The notes under the pieces were generated by a model. That model was not told the DNA's origin. It worked only from the letters and a program-made list of their open reading frames with translations, and ran no database searches. A DNA stretch of 10,367 nucleotides from an uncultured bacterium (GTDB lineage Bacteria; Gemmatimonadota; Gemmatimonadetes; Palauibacterales; KS3-K002). The translations under genes and the position numbers were made by a program. Shown here in pieces: positions 1 through 7,642 of the stretch; within the stretch, counting starts at the first letter, position 1, and the number at the start of each line of letters is the position of its first letter. The stretch is taken from positions 1-10,367 of the forward strand of contig CANPVY010000212.1 of assembly GCA_947581845.1 (NCBI GenBank), written 5' to 3'.

Positions 1-92
1 TATTGAAGTGCGGAAAGGACAAAAAGGTAGGCAGCGTCCGAATAACGCGGATTCTTCTCCCGGAGCTTGGCCAGCAGGTTCTGCCCTACCAT
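1..92 (-). CDS. Minf_1886 family-like protein of unknown function, N-terminal fragment
   Basis: The frame starts with ATG at 92 and runs off the window edge after 30 full codons, without a stop. It is the only start available, because an in-frame stop lies at 113-111. A GGTGG-like ribosome binding site lies just upstream. The translation contains NPRYSDAAYLFVLSALQ. From memory, this matches the opening block of the small (about 120-150 residues) Minf_1886 family, first described in Planctomycetes and Verrucomicrobia, whose N-terminus typically reads like DPRYxxxAYxFVxxALxY. The incomplete last codon begins TA, so it is Tyr (expected by the motif) or a stop. No function is known for the family. 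The gene lies 157 bases after glyA on the same strand. The family call rests on one short block, and the rest of the protein is outside the window. Confidence 0.62.
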   Translation of the reverse strand, partial: MVGQNLLAKLREKNPRYSDAAYLFVLSALQ

Positions 93-176
93 ACAGCCCC
101 ACCCGGTACTTCACTTTCCACGCTCAGAGCGGCAGCTCCTCTCATCGCCCGCTACCTCGCAGTCCGCGTCATACTC

Positions 177-196
177 CCCCACAACCTCACGTGGGG
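177..196. repeat. Short inverted repeat in the spacer between glyA and the Minf_1886-like gene
   Basis: CCCCAC and GTGGGG form a perfect 6-bp stem around an 8-base loop. No T-run follows on the minus strand, so it is not a convincing terminator. The rest of the 157-base spacer (93-249) shows no RNA gene or clear promoter. A TTGACG box on the minus strand (211-206) has no acceptable -10 partner. Confidence 0.2.
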
Positions 197-249
197 CGCT
201 CGCTCCGTCAAGGGCAGCACCGCCACGCCCCAACCGTCGCCCCGGCCGT

Positions 250-1542
250 TCAGGCGACCCGGTTCGGCCCCAGCCCCAGGGGCCGCGTGGAGTTCCCTTC
301 CAGCCACTCCTCGTACAGCGGGAAGGCCCGACCGAGTTCCCGCGCCTCCGCCCGCACACGCGCGGCCACCGCCTCATCCTCTGGCGCCCGCAGGACCTCG
401 TCGATCCAGGCCCCGATCTGCTCCATCTCGCTCGCGCCCATCCCGCGCGTCGTCAGCGCTGGCGTGCCGATGCGAATCCCCGAGGTCACGAAGGGCGAGC
501 GGGTCTCGAAGGGAACTGTATTTTTATTCACGGTAATCCCGGCCCGCCCCAGCGCTTCCTCGGCGGCCTTGCCGGTGAGCCCGTCAGCGCTGAGGTCGAC
601 CAGAAACAGGTGGGTGTCAGTGCCGCCCGCCACGATCGTGTACCCTCGCTGGGCCAGCGCACCGGCGAGGGCACGCGCGTTGGCGATCACCTGTTCCGAG
701 TACTTCCGGAACTCGTCGCTCATCGCCTCCTTGAGGGCGACGGCCTTGGCGGCGATCACGTGGACCAGCGGTCCGCCCTGGGTGCCTGGGAAGACGCTCT
801 TGTCGATGGGCTTGGCCATTTCCTCGCTGCAGAGGATCAAGCCGCCGCGCGGACCCCGCAGCGTCTTGTGCGTGGTCGTGGTCACGGCGTCGGCGTGGGG
901 CACCGGAGACGGGTGCAACTTGGCGGCGACGAGGCCGGCGATGTGGGCGATGTCCACCATCAACCGGGCGCCGACCTCGCGAGCGATCGTGCCGAACTTC
1001 CCGAAATCGATCGTGCGTGGGTAGGCGCTGGCGCCCGCTATGATGAGCTTGGGTTTGTGCTGAAGGGCGAGATCACGGACTTGATCGTAGTCGATGAGCT
1101 GGTCGTCCCTGCGCACGCCGTAGCCGACCACATCGAAGAGCCGCCCGCTGAAGTTGACCGGCGAGCCGTGTGTCAGGTGGCCGCCGTGCGAGAGGTCCAT
1201 GCCGAGGATGGTGTCGCCGGGCTCGAGCAGCGTGAAATACACGGCCATATTGGCCTGAGCGCCGCTGTGGGGCTGCACGTTGGCGTGGTCGGCCTCGAAC
1301 AACTCACAGGCACGTGAGCGAGCCAGCTCTTCGACCACATCCGCGTAATCGCAGCCGCCATAGTACCGCTTGCTGGGATACCCCTCGGCGTACTTGTTGG
1401 TGAAGACCGAGCCCATCGCCTCGAGCACCGCCGCCGAGACGAAGTTCTCGCTGGCGATGAGTTCCAGCCCCTCACCCTGCCGGCGGATCTCATCGAGTAT
1501 CGCCCGATGGATCTCGCGGTCGACCGATTCCAGGTCCTTCAC
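250..1542 (-). CDS. glyA: Serine hydroxymethyltransferase (GlyA)
   Basis: This 430-residue cytosolic PLP enzyme interconverts serine plus tetrahydrofolate with glycine plus 5,10-methylene-tetrahydrofolate, the main source of one-carbon units. The length is typical of bacterial SHMT. Visible family blocks are [10 protein letters not shown] (about residues 27-36), [16 protein letters not shown] (49-64), DIAHIAGL (197-204) with the PLP-contacting Asp and His, and [11 protein letters not shown] (224-234), in which Lys226 is the Schiff-base lysine. The late [11 protein letters not shown] block (357-367) is also intact. The start is GTG at 1542, chosen because GGAGGT sits exactly 8 bases upstream and the family N-terminus begins here. 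It lies 98 bases after the amino acid dehydrogenase stop, so it may be cotranscribed with it or have its own promoter. Nothing is truncated. The identification is secure. Confidence 0.97.
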   Translation of the reverse strand: MKDLESVDREIHRAILDEIRRQGEGLELIASENFVSAAVLEAMGSVFTNKYAEGYPSKRYYGGCDYADVVEELARSRACELFEADHANVQPHSGAQANMAVYFTLLEPGDTILGMDLSHGGHLTHGSPVNFSGRLFDVVGYGVRRDDQLIDYDQVRDLALQHKPKLIIAGASAYPRTIDFGKFGTIAREVGARLMVDIAHIAGLVAAKLHPSPVPHADAVTTTTHKTLRGPRGGLILCSEEMAKPIDKSVFPGTQGGPLVHVIAAKAVALKEAMSDEFRKYSEQVIANARALAGALAQRGYTIVAGGTDTHLFLVDLSADGLTGKAAEEALGRAGITVNKNTVPFETRSPFVTSGIRIGTPALTTRGMGASEMEQIGAWIDEVLRAPEDEAVAARVRAEARELGRAFPLYEEWLEGNSTRPLGLGPNRVA

Positions 1543-1550
1543 TTGAGGTT

Positions 1551-1556
1551 ACCTCC
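1551..1556 (-). promoter_or_regulatory. Shine-Dalgarno site fixing the GTG start of glyA
   Basis: GGAGGT on the minus strand, 8 bases before the GTG at 1542, is a near-perfect anti-16S match and decides this non-ATG start. It lies inside the 11-base palindrome GAGGTAACCTC (1546-1556), which has only a 1-base centre and cannot fold on itself. Confidence 0.7.
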
Positions 1557-1582
1557 ACCCGACTTACCAGCGCCTAATCTAT

Positions 1583-1608
1583 CCCGGCTTGGAGTTTTTC
1601 GTGCCGGG
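1583..1608. repeat. Inverted repeat between the amino acid dehydrogenase and glyA
   Basis: CCCGGC and GCCGGG form a perfect 6-bp stem with a 14-base loop. A second small stem, CAGCG/CGCTG, lies next to it at 1611-1625. On the minus strand no T-run follows either stem, so a rho-independent terminator is not supported. The pair could be weak mRNA structure in the 98-base spacer ahead of glyA, or chance in GC-rich DNA. Confidence 0.25.
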
Positions 1609-1640
1609 CACAGCGAAGCGCGCTGACGAGGTTCTGCGGC

Positions 1641-2699
1641 TCAGCTGATCCGCGCGCGGTGCAGCCCGCCAACGATCTCGATCCGCCGCTCGGCGATCCG
1701 GTCAGCCGCGTCGGCTGTGGTCAGCTTCTCCTCGCGGGCCAACTCGAAGACCTCGCGCAGGGTCTGGTAGATCTCGCCGGCCTTACGCTTCGAGCGGTCC
1801 GTGGTCCAGTCCGCCAGCTCCGAGTAGACGTTGATCAGGCCGCCGGCGTTGATCACGTAGTCCGGTGCATAGAGGATGCCACGCTCCTGGACCGCCCTGG
1901 CATCTGCGTGCGTCTGCAGCTGGTTGTTCGCCGCCCCGGCGATGATCTTGACCTTGAGCTGCGGGATGGTCTTGGAATTGATGATCGCTCCCAGCGCACA
2001 GGGCGCGAAGATGTCGGCATCGACACCATGAATCGCGTCCGGCTTAACGGCTTCGGCGCCAAAGTCCTCCACCGCGCGATCGATCCTGTCCTGATGGATG
2101 TCGGTGACGATCAGCTTCGCCCCTTCCGCCGCCAGGTTCTCACACAGGTAGTAGCCGACATGGCCGACGCCCTGTACAGCGACGGCCTTCCCTTTCAGCG
2201 AATCGTCGCCATACACCTCGAGCGCGCACGCCTTCATCCCACGGTAGGTACCGTACGCCGTCACCGGGGACGGGTCACCAGAGCGACCGGCGATGCCGAC
2301 CACGAAGTCGGTCTCCATGTGGACGTAGTCCATGTCCTCCACCGAGGTGCCGACATCCTCAGCCGTGATGTAGCGACCACCCAGCGTCTCGACGGCACGG
2401 CCGTGCGCGCGGAAGATCATCTCGCGGCGCGGCGTCTCCGGGTCACCAATGATCACCGACTTGCCGCCGCCCAGGTTGAGCCCGGCCACAGCCGCCTTGT
2501 AGGTCATCCCCATCGCGAGGCGTAGCACGTCGATCAGCGCTTCCTCCTCCGACTCGTAGTTCCAGAAGCGCGTACCTCCGAGCGCCGGCCCCAGAGTCGT
2601 GTCGTGGATCGCGATGATGCCGTAGTAGTTGGCGGCAGGTTCGCGCGTGAACAGCACCTGCTCGTGCTCGTACTGCCCCATCGCCTTGAAGACTTCCAT
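1641..2699 (-). CDS. Leucine/valine-type amino acid dehydrogenase (Glu/Leu/Phe/Val dehydrogenase family)
   Basis: This 352-residue NAD-dependent enzyme reversibly deaminates an L-amino acid to its 2-oxoacid and ammonia. The N-terminal catalytic domain has PALGGTRFW (38-46), MTYKAAVAG (65-73) with Lys68, [11 protein letters not shown] (77-87) with Lys80, and TAEDVGT (112-118) with Asp115. These positions coincide with the substrate-binding and catalytic lysines and the aspartate of Bacillus leucine dehydrogenase as I recall its numbering. The C-terminal Rossmann domain carries GVGHVG (177-182) and GAANNQL (255-261). Leu40 and Ala113 suggest an aliphatic substrate rather than phenylalanine; this is inference. 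The ATG at 2699 has GAGG 7 bases upstream. It follows the acyl-CoA dehydrogenase by 39 bases, which fits branched-chain amino acid breakdown. Family certain, exact substrate not. Confidence 0.9.
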   Translation of the reverse strand: MEVFKAMGQYEHEQVLFTREPAANYYGIIAIHDTTLGPALGGTRFWNYESEEEALIDVLRLAMGMTYKAAVAGLNLGGGKSVIIGDPETPRREMIFRAHGRAVETLGGRYITAEDVGTSVEDMDYVHMETDFVVGIAGRSGDPSPVTAYGTYRGMKACALEVYGDDSLKGKAVAVQGVGHVGYYLCENLAAEGAKLIVTDIHQDRIDRAVEDFGAEAVKPDAIHGVDADIFAPCALGAIINSKTIPQLKVKIIAGAANNQLQTHADARAVQERGILYAPDYVINAGGLINVYSELADWTTDRSKRKAGEIYQTLREVFELAREEKLTTADAADRIAERRIEIVGGLHRARIS

Positions 2700-2738
2700 C
2701 TGCGCACCTCGTCTTTCTATGCTCTAGCGCTCCCTCTG

Positions 2739-3911
2739 TTACCCCTTCGCCGCCCGTGGCTGATAAAGCGACCTGGCGATGACCAGGCGCTGAATCTCAC
2801 TGGTGCCCTCGTAGATCTCCGTTACCTTCGCGTCCCTGAACAGCTTCTCGACCGGATAGTCGCGCATGAACCCGTAGCCGCCGAAGATGTTGATGGCCTG
2901 GGACGTGACCCAGACGGCGGTCTCGCTGCAGAACAGCTTGGTCATACTGGAGAGCTGCAGATCCAGGTGCCCCGCATCCCAAGCCCGCGCCGCCCGGTGA
3001 AGCAGGCCTCGCGAGGCTTCGATCCGCGTGGCCATGTCCGCCAGCTTGAAGGCCAGGCCCTGGAAGTCCTTGATCGGGCGACCGAACTGCTCTCGTTCGC
3101 CGGCATAGGCGACGGCGTGCTCGAGCGCGGCCTGAGCGATGCCCAGCGCCTGCGCACCCACGCCCACGCGGCCACCCTCCAGGCTGGAGAGCGCGTAGAT
3201 GAGCCCTTTGTCCGGGTCGCCAAGCAGCGCCTCCGAACCGAGCCGCAGGTCGTTGAAGGCGACGGAGACTGTCTCCGAGCCGCGCAGTCCCATCTTGTCT
3301 TCCTTCTTCCCCACCTCATAGCCCGGCGTATCGGTCGGTACGACAAACGCGCCGATGCCGCGCGCGCCGCGCCGCTCGCCGGGAGCGTCGGTCCGCACCA
3401 TCACCACCAGCACGCCGGCCGCGGCGCCGTTGGTCACCCACATCTTCTCGCCGTTCAGCAGCCAACCGTCGCCATCCCGCTCGGCTCGCGCCTGCAGGCT
3501 GGCGGCGTCGCTACCGGCCCCGGCCTCGGAGAGCGCGAAGGCGCTGAGGATCTCACCCCGGGCCATCGCTGGCAACCACCTACGCTTCTGCTCCTCCGAC
3601 CCGTACTTGAGAATCATCTCGGTCGGCAGCGAGTTGTGCACCGACAAGGTGATCGCCACGGAGGCGTCGCCCCAGGCGATCTGCTCCAGCGCGACCAGGT
3701 AGGTGAGCATGCCGAGGTTGAGGCCGTCGTATTCCTCCGGTAGCAGCATGCCGAAGAAACCCAGCTCGGCCAGCATCGGCAGCACGTCGGCATGGAACGT
3801 CTGCTTCGCGTCCCACAGGGCGGCACGCGGCCGCAGCTCCCGCGCGGCGAAGTCGCGGGCGAGTTCGCGGATCTGCTCCTGTTCCTCAGTCAGCGTGAAA
3901 TCGCGATTCAT
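2739..3911 (-). CDS. Acyl-CoA dehydrogenase (short/branched-chain type)
   Basis: This 390-residue FAD enzyme introduces the 2,3 double bond into acyl-CoA and passes electrons to electron-transfer flavoprotein. The three family domains are in order: an alpha-helical N-terminal domain (about 1-120), a beta middle domain beginning with the signature AFALSEAGAGSD (124-135), and a C-terminal helical domain with the second signature DAKVTEIYEGTSEIQR (360-375). Glu368 in IYEGT is the expected catalytic base, at the position used by short-chain and butyryl-CoA dehydrogenases. Isovaleryl-type enzymes carry the base elsewhere, so a straight short-chain or 2-methyl-branched substrate is more likely. That is inference from family knowledge. 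The start is ATG at 3911, 18 bases after the hydroxyacyl-CoA dehydrogenase stop, with only a weak distant ribosome binding site (AGGTG), which suggests tight cotranscription. No etfAB is present in the window. Confidence 0.94.
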   Translation of the reverse strand: MNRDFTLTEEQEQIRELARDFAARELRPRAALWDAKQTFHADVLPMLAELGFFGMLLPEEYDGLNLGMLTYLVALEQIAWGDASVAITLSVHNSLPTEMILKYGSEEQKRRWLPAMARGEILSAFALSEAGAGSDAASLQARAERDGDGWLLNGEKMWVTNGAAAGVLVVMVRTDAPGERRGARGIGAFVVPTDTPGYEVGKKEDKMGLRGSETVSVAFNDLRLGSEALLGDPDKGLIYALSSLEGGRVGVGAQALGIAQAALEHAVAYAGEREQFGRPIKDFQGLAFKLADMATRIEASRGLLHRAARAWDAGHLDLQLSSMTKLFCSETAVWVTSQAINIFGGYGFMRDYPVEKLFRDAKVTEIYEGTSEIQRLVIARSLYQPRAAKG

Positions 3912-3929
3912 GTCTGGTAGCGTTCACAC

Positions 3930-4793
3930 CTACTTCTTGTAGCTGTAGAATCCGCGGCCAGCCTTGCGACCCAGCCAGCCGGCGTCCACGTGCTTGCGCA
4001 GCAGCGGACAGGGACGATACTTGTCCTCGCCGAGGTCGTTGTGCAACACCTCCAGTATGAACAGGCAGGTGTCGAGTCCGATGAGGTCGGCGAGTGCCAA
4101 TGGCCCCAGCGGATGGTTCATCCCCAGCTTCATCACCTGATCGATCGCCTCGGCGCTGCCCACCCCCTCGTAGAGGCAGTAGACCGCCTCGTTGATCATC
4201 GGCATCAGCACGCGGTTGCTCACGAACCCGGGCGAATCGTTGACGACGACCGGGGTCTTGCCGAGGTCGCCGGACAGCTTGACGACGGTATCGGCGGTCG
4301 CGTCGGAGGTCGCCAGCCCGCGCACCACCTCGATCAGCTGCATCATCGGTACCGGGTTCATGAAGTGCATGCCGATCACCGATTCGGGCCGCCCGGTATG
4401 CGCGGCCAGGCGCGTGATCGGGATGGAGCTCGTGTTGCTGGCGAGGATGGCCGACTTCGGCGCCAGCTCGTCGAGCTTGCGGAAGATGTCCGCCTTGAGC
4501 GACTCGTCCTCCGGTACGGCCTCGATCACGATCTCCGCGCCGGAGACGGCCTTGAGCTCGGTGGCGGCCTCGATCCGCTTCAACGCCGCGTCGCGGCCAG
4601 CCTCATCCAGAGCGCCCTTCTTGACCTGGCGATCCATGTTCTTCTGGATCGTGGCGAGCGCCTTCTCGAGGATCTCGGAGCTCACGTCGATGAGCACGAC
4701 GTCGAAACCGCTCTGGGCGAAGACGTGGGCGATGCCGTTGCCCATCGTGCCCGCCCCCAGCACAGCGACCTTCATCGTCTTGCCTGTAGCCAT
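3930..4793 (-). CDS. 3-hydroxybutyryl-CoA / 3-hydroxyacyl-CoA dehydrogenase
   Basis: This 287-residue cytosolic NAD(P)-dependent enzyme interconverts 3-hydroxyacyl-CoA and 3-oxoacyl-CoA. The N-terminal Rossmann fold shows [12 protein letters not shown] (11-22) and a following acidic residue (Asp36), which usually indicates NAD. Catalytic features are ASNTSS (118-123), GMHFMNPVP (141-149) with His143, Glu155 in LIEVV, and the DSPGFVSNR block (186-194). The C-terminal dimerisation domain ends in GRGFYSYKK. The stand-alone 280-290 residue form is the hbd/paaH type, not the large FadB/FadJ fusion. I chose ATG at 4793 because GGGAG lies 5 bases upstream. A longer frame back to 4835 adds 14 poorly conserved residues. 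The acyl-CoA dehydrogenase follows at once, so the two form one operon block. Either direction (oxidation or butyrate-type synthesis) is possible. Confidence 0.94.
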   Translation of the reverse strand: MATGKTMKVAVLGAGTMGNGIAHVFAQSGFDVVLIDVSSEILEKALATIQKNMDRQVKKGALDEAGRDAALKRIEAATELKAVSGAEIVIEAVPEDESLKADIFRKLDELAPKSAILASNTSSIPITRLAAHTGRPESVIGMHFMNPVPMMQLIEVVRGLATSDATADTVVKLSGDLGKTPVVVNDSPGFVSNRVLMPMINEAVYCLYEGVGSAEAIDQVMKLGMNHPLGPLALADLIGLDTCLFILEVLHNDLGEDKYRPCPLLRKHVDAGWLGRKAGRGFYSYKK

Positions 4794-4848
4794 GTCTCTC
4801 CCACCTTGCGAGTGTTTTTGTCCTAGTGCGGTCAACGCGGCGACCCGC

Positions 4849-5778
4849 TCAGGGCAGATCGCGTGCGTTGACCAGCGGCCTCAATCCTGCCATACGTGGC
4901 GATTGCGACAGCCAGCGCGTGCGGAACAGCCATACGATCAGCGGCAGCGACAGCAGGGTCGTGGGCAGGCTGCCTTCGGGCCCGAACGCGCCGCCCGTCG
5001 CCAGTTCCGGGCCGCTCAACAGGGTATCGTAGCCGGGTACGTCGATGTCGATCCCGCTCACCGGCAGATCGAAGACGGCCGCCATCACCCAATTCCAGGC
5101 CCAGTGCAACCCGAACGCGACCCAAAGCGATCGCGTGCGCAGGTAGGCCAGCGCCATGATGATTCCGGCGAGTGCGATGTTCAGCAGCGCGAGGGCCGTC
5201 ACTGCCGGGTTGTTCAGGTGCACCGCCGCGAACAACACAGTGGATAGGACGAGCGCGACCGGCACGCCAGTCCCTTCGACGAGCACCTGGAAAGCGTAGC
5301 CCCTGAACAGCAGCTCCTCCGTCAAAGCGGCGAGCGCCAGCAGCAGGGCGAGGCCACTCATGCTCTCCAGCCAACCTATGACCGTTCCCGCATCCGGTGC
5401 TGGCCGGAGCCAACCGATGACGGTCTGCAGGACGACGAGCAGGGCGACGAACGCGCCTCCAACTGCGGCGCCCCGCAGGAAGCCCGGCAGTGTCTCCTTG
5501 CCGAGCGGAAGTCCCATCGCCGCGAGAGGTCGGTGTTCCACCCATCGCATCATGATGAACGATGCGACCAGCATCGCCACAATCCCGAGTGTGCTGCGAC
5601 TGGCGATGTTCCAGAACATCCCTCCCCGCAAGGACACGAGCGGCGCGGACGCGGTGGCGAGCAGCGAGTACGCACCGAATGTCAGGGCGAGGAACAGCAG
5701 CACGCGCCACGGACTGCGCAGCTTCTCCGGACCGAAGACGACATCCCGTGGTCTCACGCGGGCCGCCACTCCCTGCAA
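4849..5778 (-). CDS. CPBP-family intramembrane metalloprotease (Abi/Rce1-like)
   Basis: This 309-residue multi-pass membrane protein belongs to the CPBP family, related to eukaryotic CAAX prenyl protease Rce1. The three glutamate-protease motifs are all present: EELLFRG with Glu154, Glu155 and Arg159; FAAVH with His187; and HWAWN with His225 and Asn229. Hydrophobic stretches at about 26-46, 62-77, 104-122, 141-152, 172-187, 195-212 and 275-285 fit around seven membrane segments. Natural substrates of bacterial members are mostly unknown; some take part in bacteriocin immunity or self-processing. The start is uncertain. TTG at 5778 has GAGGG 8 bases upstream, but both lie in the terminator that ends bioY. 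GTG at 5769 or 5757 are alternatives that leave all motifs intact. Its stop lies 55 bases before the hydroxyacyl-CoA dehydrogenase start. No toxin or prenylation gene is nearby to suggest a target. Confidence 0.88.
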   Translation of the reverse strand: MQGVAARVRPRDVVFGPEKLRSPWRVLLFLALTFGAYSLLATASAPLVSLRGGMFWNIASRSTLGIVAMLVASFIMMRWVEHRPLAAMGLPLGKETLPGFLRGAAVGGAFVALLVVLQTVIGWLRPAPDAGTVIGWLESMSGLALLLALAALTEELLFRGYAFQVLVEGTGVPVALVLSTVLFAAVHLNNPAVTALALLNIALAGIIMALAYLRTRSLWVAFGLHWAWNWVMAAVFDLPVSGIDIDVPGYDTLLSGPELATGGAFGPEGSLPTTLLSLPLIVWLFRTRWLSQSPRMAGLRPLVNARDLP

Positions 5779-5815
5779 ACAAAGAGCCCTCGAAGCTAGA
5801 AGAGCTCGAGGGCTC
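5777..5815 (-). terminator. Strong intrinsic terminator overlapping the 3' end of bioY
   Basis: On the minus strand the RNA folds as a 13-bp stem: GAGCCCTCGAGCT pairs with AGCT plus CGAGGGCTC around one bulged T, with a 5-base loop CTTCT (hairpin 5784-5815). TTTGTTT follows at once (5783-5777). The bioY stop codon (5798-5796) sits at the loop/3'-arm junction, so the last codons of bioY encode half of the hairpin. The 3' arm also holds the GAGGG that would serve the protease TTG start at 5778. This is the clearest transcription end in the window and probably closes the upstream unit. Confidence 0.85.
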
Positions 5816-6377
5816 GTGAACGCAACCTGAAGGTCATAAGGACCGCCAGGCCGATCTTGACGAGATCCAAGAGCAGGAACGAACCTACGCCGAATTTCAG
5901 CGCGAGCACCAGACTGCCCGTGAGCAGCGCCAACCACGCCGTGCCGCCGGCATGGATGAGCACGACACCAACGGCCAGCCCGAGGGCGAGCCGCAGAACG
6001 CCGAGCGAGCGGCCGGCGATCGCGCCGACCGCATACGCCGCGACGGGAAAGGCCAACAGATAGCCGCCCGTCGGACCCAGCAGGTAGGCCGGGCCGCCAC
6101 CCGCCGCGAAGATGGGCGCGCCCAGGGCGCCGACGGCGAGGTAAGCGAGCTGTGACGCGGCGCCGAGCCTCGGCCCGAGGGTGGCACCCGCCAGGATCAC
6201 GCACAGCACCTGCAAGGTGAAGGGCACCGGCGTTCCGGGCAGGGGGATTGCCAGCCGTGCGGCGAAGGCCGTCGCCATGGCGAATACCGAGACGCCGATG
6301 GTCCGCCGCAGCGTCAAGCTCCGCACCAAGTCCTCGCGCGCCCAGCTCAGCGTGTGGCTCTGTAGTCTCACGGTCAC
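5796..6377 (-). CDS. bioY: Biotin transporter BioY (ECF S component)
   Basis: This 193-residue integral membrane protein is the substrate-binding subunit of biotin ECF transporters. It works with an EcfT-type membrane subunit and ATPases, though some BioY proteins are reported to act alone. After a 20-25 residue polar leader come about six hydrophobic segments. Family blocks are clear: TPVPFTLQ (49-56), TLGPRLG (66-72), YLAVGALGAPIFAAGGG (79-95), LLGPTGGYLLAF (99-110), and DLVKIGLA (171-178) with the conserved Asp and Lys near the biotin site. The start is GTG at 6377 with AGGA 11 bases upstream; a GTG at 6371 is possible. No bioM/bioN (ecfA/ecfT) gene lies in the window, so it would rely on shared modules elsewhere. 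It follows the thiolase by 36 bases in the same direction, and I see no BirA-type operator there. Confidence 0.95.
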   Translation of the reverse strand: MTVRLQSHTLSWAREDLVRSLTLRRTIGVSVFAMATAFAARLAIPLPGTPVPFTLQVLCVILAGATLGPRLGAASQLAYLAVGALGAPIFAAGGGPAYLLGPTGGYLLAFPVAAYAVGAIAGRSLGVLRLALGLAVGVVLIHAGGTAWLALLTGSLVLALKFGVGSFLLLDLVKIGLAVLMTFRLRSRALELF

Positions 6378-6413
6378 AGCTCTATCGTTCCTGGCTTGCG
6401 GTTTACGGTTGAA

Positions 6414-7628
6414 TCAGACACGCTCCACGCTCATGGCGACGGCGCTACCGCCACCCAAGCAGAGGGTCGCCAGCCCCAGCTTCGCGTCCCGGTCCTCCAT
6501 CGCGTGCAGCAGGGTGACCAGGATGCGGGCGCCCGACGCTCCGATCGGGTGACCGAGCGCGACGCCGCCGCCATGCACGTTGACCCTATCCCAATCCCAG
6601 TCCAGCTCGCGCCCGTCGGCCAGCGTCTGCACGGCGAACGCCTCATTGATCTCGATCAGCTCGTAGTCGTCGATCGAGGTGCCGTCCTTCTCCATCAGCT
6701 TGCGGACAGCCACGATGGGCGCGAAGAACAGCTCCTGCGGCTCTGTGGAGCCGACCGCGTAATTCCTGATGCGGGCCACGATGTCGAGGCTGTTGTCCTT
6801 GGCGAACCGCTCGGAGGTGACGACCAGGGCCGCAGCGCCGTCGTTGAGTGTCGAGGCGTTGCCCGGTGTGACCGTGCACTCCTTGACGTCGGCGGGAGCG
6901 CTGTCGGCGAACGCCGGCTTCAGCTTGGCCAGCCTCTCGAGAGTGGTCTCCTTGCGCGGCCCCTCGTCCGTATCCACGACGGTCACCTCGCCCTTGCGCC
7001 CGGGGATCTCGACCGGAACGATCTCCTTCTTGAACTTGCCTCCCTCGATGGCCGCGACCGCTTTCATCTGGCTGTGATAGGCGTACTCGTCCTGATCGGC
7101 GCGCGAGACCTTCGCCTTCATGCCCGTATATTCGGCATGGCCGCCCATGTGGCGGTTGTAGAAGCCGCACCAGAGACCATCGTAGACCATCCCATCGACC
7201 ATCTCGCGAGTGCCGAACTTCACGCCATCCCGATAGCCGTACAGGTAGTACGGCGCGTTCGACATCGACTCCATGCCGCCAGCGACAAAGACCTCGTCAT
7301 CGCCAGCCCGAATCGACTGGGCGGCCAGCGCCACGGACTTCAGCCCGGAGCCGCAGACCTTGTTGATGGCCATCGCCGGCACCTCCGGCGGGATCCCGGC
7401 CTTGATCGCCGCCTGGCGGCCTGGGGCTTGGCCGACCCCGCCCTGCAGGACATGGCCCATGATGACGTCCTGAACCTGGCCGGGCTCGATACCGGCACGG
7501 GAGACCGCCTCGCGGATGACCACGGCTCCCAGCTCGGGCGCTTTGAGGCTGCTGAGTCCGCCCAGGAACCTGCCGATCGCGGTGCGCGTGCTGCTAACGA
7601 TAACCGGAGTCGTCTTTGCATCTGCCAT
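6414..7628 (-). CDS. Acetyl-CoA acetyltransferase / thiolase
   Basis: This 404-residue thiolase condenses two acetyl-CoA into acetoacetyl-CoA or cleaves 3-oxoacyl-CoA with CoA. All active-site elements are present: nucleophile Cys92 in INKVCGSG (88-95), Asn328 in INEAFA, His360 in [14 protein letters not shown] (355-368), and the second Cys390 in TLCLGGGSA (388-396). The 404-residue length is slightly above the usual 390-395. The segment [14 protein letters not shown] (153-166) resembles acetoacetyl-CoA thiolases. The start is ATG at 7628 with AGGGTG about 9 bases upstream, only 14 bases after the hydrolase stop, so the two genes are very likely cotranscribed. Paired with the downstream hydroxyacyl- and acyl-CoA dehydrogenases it supports a beta-oxidation, butyrate-type or ketogenic role. 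Sequence alone does not separate biosynthetic from degradative use. It may be annotated atoB or phaA elsewhere. Confidence 0.95.
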   Translation of the reverse strand: MADAKTTPVIVSSTRTAIGRFLGGLSSLKAPELGAVVIREAVSRAGIEPGQVQDVIMGHVLQGGVGQAPGRQAAIKAGIPPEVPAMAINKVCGSGLKSVALAAQSIRAGDDEVFVAGGMESMSNAPYYLYGYRDGVKFGTREMVDGMVYDGLWCGFYNRHMGGHAEYTGMKAKVSRADQDEYAYHSQMKAVAAIEGGKFKKEIVPVEIPGRKGEVTVVDTDEGPRKETTLERLAKLKPAFADSAPADVKECTVTPGNASTLNDGAAALVVTSERFAKDNSLDIVARIRNYAVGSTEPQELFFAPIVAVRKLMEKDGTSIDDYELIEINEAFAVQTLADGRELDWDWDRVNVHGGGVALGHPIGASGARILVTLLHAMEDRDAKLGLATLCLGGGSAVAMSVERV

Positions 7629-7642
7629 ATCGCCACACCCTT

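Noticed and set aside
111-377. 88-codon minus-strand frame across the end of glyA and the following spacer
   Set aside because: It overlaps the glyA coding end in a different frame, has low-complexity Arg/Gly composition and no recognisable motif.
67-1317. 416-codon plus-strand open frame opposite glyA
   Set aside because: It is antisense to an unmistakable glyA, and its translation shows no family motif. Long antisense frames are expected in GC-rich coding DNA.
1576-1604. TAGATT -10-like box before glyA
   Set aside because: At 16 to 18 bases upstream the best -35 match is GCACGA, too poor to call a promoter.
2714-2742. Promoter-like boxes GTAACA-N17-TAGAAA before the amino acid dehydrogenase
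   Set aside because: Four of six matches in each box, but the -35 covers the previous stop codon and the implied leader is only about 8 bases, too short to hold the GAGG ribosome binding site properly.
4799-4851. Possible terminator in the gap after the CPBP protease
   Set aside because: GCGGGTC can pair imperfectly with GACCGC, but an A-run rather than a T-run follows on the minus strand.
4832-5782. 316-codon minus-strand frame overlapping the protease gene
   Set aside because: It is another frame of the same region, Arg/Gly rich, without membrane segments or motifs; the true frame has all three CPBP motifs.
4849-6204. 451-codon version of the CPBP protease extending back through bioY
   Set aside because: The first 140 or so residues are an alternative frame of bioY with low-complexity Arg/Ala/Gly composition. 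The protease homology begins only after about 5760.
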